Of a DNA stretch of 64,000 nucleotides, positions 27,801-39,600 are shown piece by piece. The first letter of the stretch is position 1, and each line of letters opens with the position of its first letter. Where the stretch lies: the NCBI GenBank assembly GCA_023053575.1, contig JAKZAP010000021.1:8618212-8682211 (forward strand), read 5' to 3'. A program made the translations under genes and the position numbers. The DNA is from Branchinecta lynchi (Eukaryota; Arthropoda; Branchiopoda; Anostraca; Branchinectidae). The notes under the pieces are model-generated. The model saw only the letters and a program-made list of their open reading frames with translations, was not told where the DNA came from and searched no databases.

Positions 27801-30800
27801 TTACGTAGAAATTGTCAGTTCTCCACGGACCACGCGTACGTGAGAAATTTTGTTTGTATGTGTTGTGTTTCCCCTAACTATGTCTTCTTAATTTCTTTTG
27901 TATTCTACTGTTTTCGTCTTGAACAATTTGTGGGTTAAAAACAAATTATTATTACTATAGTATTAGTTTATACGACCATAACACAGTTTTGGTTTCCTAC
28001 TAAGTTAATCAACTAAAAAAAATAAAAACACGATGCCAGGTATTTGTTGCTGGTGAAAGACACCATCTCATTAGTTCTTGGTACGTCATGGACACTATAG
28101 CGTTCTGGAGGGTCTGAATCTCTTTCGACCGACCAGAAATAAATAATAATAAGTCTCCCGCCCGACAACGGTTATCCTAATAGCCTAACTCAAGCCCAAT
28201 CCCGCTTATCGGATAAGGGCAACTAAGATATTATCTAATTGACGGCCTCGCTTTACTGCACAATGCCAATATTCGTGAAGTACTTCGCTATCTTTTGATT
28301 TAAAAATTTGCATTACACACCATGAATTTATACGTTAATGCCGCCTACATCCATTAATAGACATGGGTAAGCCCAGCACGCGTTCGCACAGTTAAACTGA
28401 CAGTTGAAAATTAGGGTGCATTCACACTGGCGTAAGCGAGCTTAGAGTGGACAAGTGCATAGACCAGCTCGCGTTCGAACAGTTGAGTTGACAGTCGAAA
28501 AGTAGGTTGCAGTCGCACTGGCGTAAGTAACCTTAAAGCGCACAAAACTGCACAAATTACGTACAAAGAGAGTGCGATTTTCGTAGTCGGACACAAATTT
28601 TTCTCCTCCGTTCCTAAATTGTGTTGCACAGGATGCCTCTTTTCCCATCGTGACACGAATTGCACATGCTTATTTTCGTATAAGAAGTCGTACCGGTCTG
28701 CTTGTGCACGAAGCACTGGCTCACCTTTGCACGGAATGCAATTTTAGTATTGTCAATAGAGGCCTTGATTTTCCCGCCAAATTCGCGATTTTCAGTTTGG
28801 GCGCTTCTACGCTGTCAGAAGTTTCACAACAGATAACACAAGGATGCGCAGTTTCAACAGAACTTGGGATGTTATCTGTTATCATTTTGCAAACGTTATG
28901 CATTAAACTATACGCATAATAAGCATTGCCAGGAAGAGCCGAAAATCAGCTGACTTTTCCGGTATCACCATGACAAACAAAGAAATCAGCGTTTTTTTAG
29001 GCTCTTCTTGTATGTGTAACATTTTAAGGCGTAACGTTTGAAAACAGAAGAGCCAACATCCTAAGTGTTATCTGTTAAACCGCATGTCCTTGTGTTATCT
29101 GTTCTAGAACTCGAGAACTTCTAGAACTAGAACTTCTCTGAACTAGAACTAGAAATAGTGTGGCGGACAGAGCAAAATAACTCCAGAGTGTAATGCACGA
29201 ACTTTGAAAAAGTGACACACAGTCAAATGGCAGCAACACTAGCTCCACTAGCGGATACGAACATCCCTACCGAAACTCAACCAATCGCAGAGCAGAATTA
29301 TTTTGCTCTGACCAATCGTTAACGAGCGCTGGCTAGAACGTCTACGTCGCCACTGCACGCAGCGAACAAAGCGGATGCCCATTTTTTATACATGGGAAGG
29401 ATAGGTCTTCGCATTACTCTTGTTTTGCTCTGGTGGCGGACCAAGTACGACTAGAGACGGTACTCCGTACTGACGCCAGAAACGGTTCTCAAAAGCTAAG
29501 ATGATTCTGATGTTGTGGTTATTGTTATTATGAATGATAATTACAATTAGCTGTCGCAGTTTTCTTTTTATTCAGCTTCTTAACAACCATCTAGGCTTAA
29601 ACTTGACCAATTTTAGAGTTCTCAATTATTAAGGGCCAACACAGAGCAGCGGTGCCAACCGCATTTCAATCCGCTAGAAGCGCCTAGTCCGAAATGGGCG
29701 AATTCTCCTTATTCCAATTCAGCGCTCCTAGTCGACTAATTTCTGAAAATCCACCGATATTATTAACACTTGTGATGGACATAAGGCGTATTCTCGCCGT
29801 TCCCCAAACTCCACTTGAGGAGTCCCCGCAGTTTTGTTTGCCCTGGGGACTCACGGACTGGGAATGCTCCGGTTATCATCACCATCATCTAAAAGGACTC
29901 CTTTTCAGATTCGGAATGAATCAAATTTTGCTGGTGTTGGTGCAATTTAATTAAAAACAATCACAAGAAAGAAAACCAAAAATAAAGTGGATCCAGACTA
30001 ATTTCGTCAACTGCATATTTTTTTATGGCAACGATTGTAATTTCTGTCCGTCAGTCGGTCTGTCGGTCCCGGTTTTGCTAGTTTGGGCACTTCCCAGATA
30101 AGCTAGGACGATGAAACTTGGCAGGCGTATCAGGGACCGGACCAGATTAAATTAGAAATAGTCGCTTCTCCGATCCTACCAACTGGAGGGGAGTGGAGGG
30201 AGGGGGAATCCGGAAAAATTAGATATTTTTAGCTTACGAACGGGTGATCAGATCTTAATGAAACTTGATACATGGAAGGACCTCCGGTCTCCGACGACTA
30301 ATTTCGTCAACTGCATAATTTTTTTTTGTAACAAAATCCATTTTGGAAGCAATCTCCGTGTTCTCATTGTTTACCGTGCAAGGAGTCTGCGTGGAGTGAC
30401 CTCTAGACCTCTATCCTCGCCGTTCCCTTCGAGTCTCCGAGGAGTCCTTGGGGAACGACGAGAATATAGAGCGTGTTCTACCACTCAACAAATAGTAACT
30501 AGTAGTTACTATTTCCGTTCCAACCTAACCAAAAGCTACTACGCTGACCGTTCCAACCTTCTCGAAATAGTAACTAATAGTAACTATTTGCTTACCACGC
30601 TCGGCAGCGTAGTAAGCATAGTAACTACGGATCTCTGTAACGTGATTGGTCGGATTCGCCCCTGGCACGATATTCTGCTGGAAAATAGAAAAAACGTTCC
30701 AGCCTTGGCAGCAAAAAGCCAGGATTCGTGACGTCATGCGTAATAACTACGGTAAGTAGGATGGAACACGCTCATGGTAAAAGTCGGATCCATAAGGTGA

Positions 30801-33593
30801 TGAGCAGAACATGGCAGCTTTCACTTCCATTCCAGAGACAGTACAAAACCCCCATTAATATAATATTTATTTGTGACCCACTGTACAGATTTAAGATAGT
30901 GCAGTAATCAAAGAAAAGAATTAAATAGAGTACAACATATCAAACACAACAACAAAAAAATACGTAGAAATACTCTTTCAAACAAATTTGGAGCTAAGAT
31001 AACGTGTTGTCCCCAGATGACCCATCTATTCCCCCCTCCCCTCCCGTCTTCCGTGCGTCGGTCCGAGAGGAATACTGGCAATAAGTTTTCCCCATATCCC
31101 GCTAATTCTGTTACCCAATTTTTACGTAGTTTCATTCCATCATTTATTTCTGGTAATTTCTTGTAAGTGTATTAGTCAAATTGTTGTGTATTTCTGTGTA
31201 TGTCTGTGTATTTTGTAAATTTGTATTCCTTTTCTAGCTTTTAGCTATTCGGATTAAACTTGATTGATTGAAAAAAAAAAAAAAGTACTCAATCAAAAAG
31301 CCGGATGAGGCCGTGGTGCGCACATAGGCGGAAACACGCGTCAGCACCAATATTGGTCTGCAGATTTTCCAACGAAGATAAGATGTCGCTAGCTCCGTAA
31401 CGATCAACAAGGATCTGAGGTAAATCTGGGTAAATACAAAAGGAATTTGCAATATCGAAAATAATCCACCCACATTTGCTTAAAATCAGTCTTTGTAAAT
31501 ACAGGATATAAACCAGACGCAGACAAAACAGCATGGTCGCAAAAACTAGAATAAAGTTTAGCTAGTCCACGTCTGCTGAAACGACCACGATTAGCAGCGA
31601 TGTTTGCGTACCCGATTCTTAATTGTACCGTGTTCTTCAGAACTATGCTAACTGAAATTTTTTGAAAACTGAGTTAATCATACCATTGGAAACAACATAG
31701 CTGATTTGGTGATCTGTTAAACTGTGCTAAGTGTAAGATGACGACATGAGCAGCATCTAACAGGTAGATTAGTTTTAACTTTCTGAGTTCCTACTTCCTT
31801 CATGCAGCTGGCATACACAAAACTGGGCCCATAACTTATGAAAATGTAGTTAGCACAGTTTTGAAGAACACAGTAGCCTACAATTTATCTTCAATTACCA
31901 GGGAAGATTGCAGAGCTTGTACTCACCAACCTGTAGGGTTGTGGGGTTTTCTACTCACCAACCTATTTTGTCACAGCGTTGATAATGAGACATTGGAGAC
32001 TCTTAGAGTGTAAATAAAACCTATTTTGTCACAGCGTTGATAATGAGACATTGGGGACTCTTAGAGTGTAAACAAAAAATCTTGCAGTATTTGCTACTGC
32101 TACTTTTTAAACCTGTTCCCCTAAGCTTTTATTTTTATTAGTGTGTTTTTAAACTATATGAAAATGATGTAGTCCTGTTTATTTACATTGTTTTATTTAG
32201 TGTTTTAATATGTGTATTTTACTGTTTATTTTACTCATACTCCGCTGGTTATCCAAAAAGCGGGTCATAAATAAATATTCCTTTTCAATAACCTATTGTG
32301 CCCAACTTCTTTTTGACGGGACCGACAACCGGAAAGTTGACAACAAATTTTTAACTCCGTTTTGAACTGAAAAAAAAACTACTACTTCTCTCAGGTTATA
32401 AGAAACAGACAGTTGGATTGGCTAACATCTGCCAATCCTTTCGAACTTCTGCTATTATAGTTACTGTGTACACCACGAATCTATGGAAAAATACCACCAA
32501 ATAATCGAAGACTCATCCAACTAAAAAAACACCCCAAAATTTGCGAAAAAATCACGAACCGTGGCAGACTTGCTCTTGCGTAGTCCAATCTGGTAATAAG
32601 TCCGCATTCCACTGACCTAAAGCATAAAATGAGGGGGCACATCGTTTATTATAATTACATCATCAAAAGTCTTTCGCCATCACATAACACATAGAAATTA
32701 TGGCGATTGACGAATGAAAAGGTTTTTGTCAACCGCAGGTACGACAGTTCTATGCAGGATAGTAAGAGAATGTGAGGAGGACGGGGGGGGGGAGGGGGTA
32801 AAGGCTTACCTAAACACGCTTTCCATGCCTGGAACCTCTTCGCATCCTCCACTTCATTTTGTCTAAGGTCACCTTGATTCAGGTATTTCAGGTTGTGTAG
32901 GTTGTATCCATCAAGTTTTAACCGTACTGCAAATGAAAGAACCGGATTAAATCTGATTTCCTTACGTCTATCGGCTTAAGAGCTTTGACCAATAACGGAC
33001 TTGCCTAGCTTTAGAAAGCTAAATTACACTGTCAGAAGTTTCACAGCAGATAGTAAGAGGATGCGCGGTTTCAACAGAGCACTTTGGATGTTATCTGCGT
33101 TCCAGCCTTCTCGTAACAGTTCAAAATAACACCAGGGAGTAGCGCCTATACCTACCAATTTACTTATCAATTTTATGACAGTACAATGGAGGTGTTCTGT
33201 AAGACGAGCCTCAGACGACCCAGCTAGTTACCTCGAGCGTGTTCCACCCTTCTTACAATAGTAACAAGTAAGTTACAATCTTCATTCCAACCTCGTGAAA
33301 AGTTACTATGTTGACCGTTCCAACCTTCTCGTAGCAAAGCAAAATGACACTATGGAGTGGCGCCAATACCTATGCTTTCCATGCATCGGAAATGGCACTT
33401 ACTCGTAGCGATGTACACTACGCTCGCGACATTCAAAGTGAGACAAACTTGCAGGTTTAGAAAACATCTATGTAATAATTGTATATATTCAAGTATTGTA
33501 ACACATTAAATGTAATGGTCGACGTGCCATGTCGGTGCTACAAGTTTGATCAATAAAAATATTTATCTATCTATCTATATCTATCTATCTATC

Positions 33594-33665
<72 letters not shown>

Positions 33666-36600
33666 AATCTATCTATCTACATCGAGGAACTAGAGGAGGT
33701 TGAATCTTCTTTTGCTGTGTTCGGAATGTGGAATTATCGGAGCCAGCGTTGCAGCACGACATGATTGAATCAGTGAAACATGATATACGCATTACGCGAG
33801 CCGTTAATTGTCTCCATGCGAAAGTTTGCTCTTTTTGCGCGGCTCCTAAGAACAAGACCAAAGGTTTCGATGGGATCCCAAAAATTCAAATATTTGATCC
33901 GGACAATTGGGTCTTGCCAGATCCACTCTTCGCCATACTCCTTGAACATTTTTACTATTAACATTCAGAAACAGATTAAGGCCAAATAGCTAATCATCTG
34001 AGAAAACCAAGTTCAGACATGGATTCAACATGTGTGTTTACCCCTCTAAGTCATATCTGTTTTGACGAAAACTTCCTGTCACTTCTGCCAATTTCCCGGT
34101 TTCGGCCGAACTCCGGAACTACTTGTCCGGCGACAAAAGAATGCTAAAAAACGAACTAAGAGTATCTTCTTTCCCCAATAATGAACGTCTGATCAACTTT
34201 AAATAAAAAGTTTACTTATAACAAATTTTCCGACTCCAGCGAGATTCCGGTCGAACTATATGTCCGGGTAAAAAAATGATTGTCAAACACGGATTCAGCA
34301 TCTCTTCTTACACCTAAATCGGATATCTAATCAACTAAAAATAAAACTTTAACTTTTAACAGTTTTCCGGTTTGGGCCGGATTCCGGGCGAACTACATGT
34401 CCGGGTAGAAAATTGTTTTCACATAAGTGTTCAGCATGTCTTCTTGTCCTAAATCGAGCATCTAATCAACTCCAAATAAAACTTTTAATTTTAACAAACT
34501 TCCCGGTTTGGGCCGGATTCCGGGCGAATTACTTGTCCGTCGAGAAAATAGTTCTCGCCATCGGGTTCAAAATGTCTTTCTACCCCTAAACTGAACATCT
34601 AATCAACTTCAAATAAAGCTTTTACTTTCAACAAACTTTCCGGTTTTGGCCAGATTCCGGGCGAACTACTTCTCCGATGACAAAATGGTTTTAACCATCG
34701 TGTTCAGCATGTCTTCTTACCCCATAATCGACTATCACATTAGCTGTTTCATAATATTTTGTTTTCCCCTTAATTTGAAACCCCTCCCCACCCCTAAATT
34801 TAGGGCTACAAAGCCCATCTGCGAACATGACTTGTAAGATGACCCAACGAATCCTCACACCAAGTTTCATCAAAATATCTCATTTCCTTCGAGAGATATC
34901 GTGCTTACAAACAAACGGACGGACAACTTTTGCGATGTCATAGGTGTCCCTCCACTTACGTTTTGACATCTCAAAAACTGCTGAAAGCGCATAAGCAAAA
35001 ATTAATACCTCTCTCGTCTGGGGTAAGGCCGGCTAACATCTGATAAAATATGTGATAATTCTTCTCCTCAGCTAGCAGTCGTACTACCCGCGTCTGGTCG
35101 AGGAAATAACAGTGAATTTTTGTCCGGTAGAGCTCGCCATTTGTGACTTGTACTTCGATAAAGTGACCCTGTAAAGAAAAATTTTGAAAAAAAGAATTGT
35201 GCGCAAGAAAGGGAGAGATAGAGATAAGGGCACAGGGGGGGGGGGGAGAGAGAGTGAGAGAGAGAGAGAGAGAGAGAGTCAAGTGCTGTATGGAAATAAT
35301 TTGAAAAGGTAGGCCAGAGGCCCTGCCAAGTCTCCTACTAATTCTTAAAAGCGGAACATACGCGTTCCACAAGATTTATGGCGCACAACAGGATCTATAG
35401 ACACTGTGAATAACGAACGTTTGTATAGCGTATCCGAAGATCAGATGTCTAGATGTCGAGGTCTATGTCAAACTGGGCGTTGGGCCAGTCTGGTCGACAA
35501 TAACTTCTATAGGGTTATTTTTCGCATTTCACAAATCTGTAGTTTGCGTGGACCACAAGTGTGTGTTTCCTTGACCAACAAGTTTGTGGCCCGAATTTAA
35601 CAAACAACTGTCGAGGTGGTTTAATTATGGCTCAAATTAGGCGGGATATTCAAACTAAGTGGCAAATTAACGTCCAAATAATATTAGCTACGTTATCAAG
35701 CAGACAGACATAAAACGGAGAATCCTTCCAGGCTTCCAGTGCGGAAGCCTGGAGTTCTACTTATTGAGATCTTAACTGGTTTGTATTGTTATTTTCGGAC
35801 ATGAACAAAACGGCATTTCCACGAGTTTCAACTTGTGGGTCTAGTGTGTGGCACTTTCTTCTGCTTCCGCGACAAACACTCAGAAATGTGTGGCACGCGC
35901 ATGTGGCGCAGAAAGACGTCTGTAGGATCAAGTGGCATTTCCCACTACATGATTGTGTCGCACACACTTCTAAGCGTGTGGAAACAGAGTTGACACTGAC
36001 CCACGCGTTGAAATTCGATTTACCGCCCCCCAAAACCACCATGGTGCTAATCTGGTGGTAATAAGGAAGAAACTCAGATTTAACAATTGACAGTGCAAAC
36101 GGATACATCAAATATTCTTTGAGCCGAAGCTGACTCTGAAACATTTATTCAAACAATGTTTTCAACGGATACGTCAGCTACGATTCTTCATCAGCGATAT
36201 TTCGGCCCTTCTTGGCAAGGGTCCTCGTCAGGCTGTCAATCCTCTGGTTCAACTTCGGGGAAGGAAACAAACCTGTAATCTCAACTTCGGGGAAGGAAAC
36301 AAAACCTGTAATAGATTACAGGTTTGTTTCCTTCCCCGAAGTTGAACCAGAGGATTGACAGCCTGACGAGGACCCTTGCCAAGAAGGGCCGAAATACCGC
36401 TGAGGAAGAATCATAGCTGACGCATCCGTTGAAAACATTGTTCGGATACATCAGCTGAATTTTGCTTGAAACTGAAGAGGACCCTTGCCAAGAAGAGCTG
36501 AAATATAGCTCTAATAAAATTCAGCTGACGTATCCGTATTGCACTGTCAAATATGACTCGCAGTCAGCTTGGCCTGAAGTTTTAAGAAGAAAGTTCGTAC

Positions 36601-39600
36601 AATTCGACTGGATTCCGAGTTGGCGTTTGTCTTCGCACTTCCAAGTGAGCGGAGGACAGTAAATGCAGCGGAGAGATGTTTAAAGGCATCCGTTTCAAGT
36701 CCTCCTCCAGCCAGGTCGAATAACTGCCGCAGCAGAAGCATAGAGGAGTAGGTCTTCCCAGACCCGCTACAACCTGGAATAGACAAAATACTGGAATCAA
36801 TCAATCAATCAATCAAGTTTAATCCGAATAGCTAAAAGCTAAAAAAGGAATACAAATTTAAAAAAATACATACAAGAAACAATTTAACTAATACACTTAC
36901 AAGAAATTACCAGAAATAAATGATGGAATGAAACTACGTAAAACTTGGGTAGAACAATTAACGGGATATGGGGAAAACTTATTGCCAGTATTCCCCTCGG
37001 ACCGACGCACGGAAGACGGGAGGGGAGGGGGAATAGATGGGTCATCTGGGGACAACACGTTATCTTAGCTCCAAATTTGTTTGAAAGAGTATTTTCAAAC
37101 AATACTCTTGAATAACAGTTGGAATGAATAACAGTTAATTTGTTACGGGAATGAATAACAATTTCACTATATATAACAATTCGTTCCGGTGGCTGCATCC
37201 CCTGAACATAATCCGATGAAAAATTTATCTCAGAATAGTACTATGAAGTAGTACGAAAAGTAGCATGCAGTACTAACAATGATACTACATGCTTCTACTT
37301 CAAGGCTACCGTGTTACTGCATACTACTATATTCTACTATTAGCAAGACTGGATGCTACTATGGCAAAACAGGATGCTACTGGATACTACTACATAAAAT
37401 TGGACCAGTCTGAGGCACATTAAATGATAGTATTCTTTGCAATTACATAGTATTACATGCGACGTTTTCGTACTACTACCATACTACCACGCAGGCTACA
37501 CATTTTTAAATGGGAAACTTTAACAAATCAACCAGTCATTCGTTTTTCATAGAACAGTTCAGAAGTTTCCTAGTAGATAACACAAGGATGCGCAAAGATC
37601 TTTTCTGAAATGAGGGCCCGGAAAAGTCACACGAAGGGCCATAAGGGTGTCTTTTCTCTGTAGACAAGGACCCTTCGTTCAATGAAATCCCTTCTTGTGG
37701 CCTTTTCCAGCCCTCTCTCGAGGATGCCCTAGCCTGTGTGGCAAATGTACGCAGTTTGTGATCCCTTTTCTCAATTTGTTTCTTGTGTTTGTTTTGTTTT
37801 AGTTTAGGTTAATCTGTCCCTTGAACGCCATAGTAGTAGTGAACATAAAAACGCTCCTCAAGCGGTATTTGAACCCACAATTTGGGGCTTTCTTAGCAGA
37901 TAAATATTCTTTGAGCCCAAGCTGACTTTGAAACATTTATTCAAACATTATTGTTCTTAGCAGGTGCTGTAAAATACTGTAAAGTTCGTGATCTTTTTTT
38001 TTTATTTGTTTCTTGTGTTTGTTTTGTTTTAGTTTAGGTTAATCTGTCCCTTGAACGCCATAGTAGTAGTGAACTGAAAAATATAAACGCTCCTCAAGCG
38101 GTATTTGAACACACCTTTGAGGCTTTCTAAAATCTAATCTAATCTAATCTAAATCTTCGGCTCCATATACTGATGTTCTAACCAATTGAGCTATAATTGC
38201 TAAAATACAAAAAATTGCTTTCTGTTTATTTGTCACGGTAAAGTTCCCTTGTATAATTTCCATCACTACATAAGAATCGTGTCCGCCGTTTAATAAATAA
38301 AAAAATATCTTGATTGAAAGCTCAAAATATTTAAGCACGAGTGCTCACCGGGGAAGAGCAAAATAACACTAGTAGCGCCAAGACTTAACAAAATTGACAC
38401 ACACTCGAATAGCAGCCATACTAGCACCACAAGCCATAGAGAACATCCCTACTGAAACTCATTCAGTCGTTCACCAACGCTGGCTCCTATAATTTCATCT
38501 TCTGAACCTTGCAAAAGAACTATACAGCCTCCGCTTCCTTGGTGTGTGCAAACCGCATCTCTGCTTTACTAGAAATTGCTAAGCCTGCAAGCGTAGTTGG
38601 TGGCGCTACGAGTATGGACCGTCTGCAAAGCATGGGCAGCATACGTCTTGGCATTAATCTCTAGTGTTATTTTGGTCTGATAGGGAGTAGTGTCAAGTGC
38701 TATGCTTTCCTTACTTCTCAAATGGATCATACTCATAGCGCCACCCACAAAACTAGTATCTCGGACAGCGCCCAACTAGCGACTGTACGGACAGGTTTTA
38801 GAGCTAGCAACCCTTTGCCAACCAGTGCTTCCACTTGCTCCACTTCGAAAATCCTGCCGGGAACCCCAAAAATCCTGAAAAATCCTGCTCGGAAAATTCA
38901 AAAATCCTGCAAGAAATCCTGCCGAAAAAAATAAATGTGTCCGTACTAATTAAAGGGATAGTTGTTAAGACTATATATAGCTGGAGGATTTAAGCAAACG
39001 TATCTGAATTTTTCGTCTCTATCGTTTGGGAGGACTAGAACGTTTTTGCCGTAAGAACTAGATGAATATTAAACGACTAAATACAAACACCAGGGTAACA
39101 ACTGGGGGGGAGGGACACCTCCGTCCCCAATGTTGTTGGCCAGTCAGTATAAAATTACCGAGTCTGCGCGAAGCGCCGCGATTTTTTGTCAAAACAGTTG
39201 ATTTTTTTCAAGAGAACAGTCGGTTTTTATGAAAATCAGTCGACTTTTTTTCAAAACGGTCGTTTTTTTCTTGAAAACAGTCGTTTTTTTCTACAAAAAC
39301 AGCCGGTAAAAATTACCAGCCAGTCGTTAAATGCCTTGCCCTCTTCCCCCCCCCCAAACATTTTGGCTAGTAACGCCTCTGACCAACACTGCCATTAAAG
39401 CAGCATTAAAGAGGGCGTCTCTAGACGGGACTTGAAAATGTACATACAACAGGAGCAGTGGCAACGTCTGTACCTAGGACAAATTATACTATGCGCCGCA
39501 GGCAAACGTTTTTAAATACGCCTTTTTTTCTGGCAAAATTTAACTTAAATTCTAGCTTTTAGTGTGGTTTATACTCACAAATATTCCAAGCCTTCAACGC

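Noticed and set aside
30258..30731. 157-codon open frame on plus
   Set aside because: It spans MITE-1 and MITE-2 sequence; the same frame is not kept in other copies.
33546..33764. Open frame of Ile-Tyr-Leu-Ser repeats
   Set aside because: Translation of the ATCT microsatellite.
38150..38195. A functional tRNA gene
   Set aside because: Box-like strings only; no clover-leaf, and a pentanucleotide repeat separates the halves.
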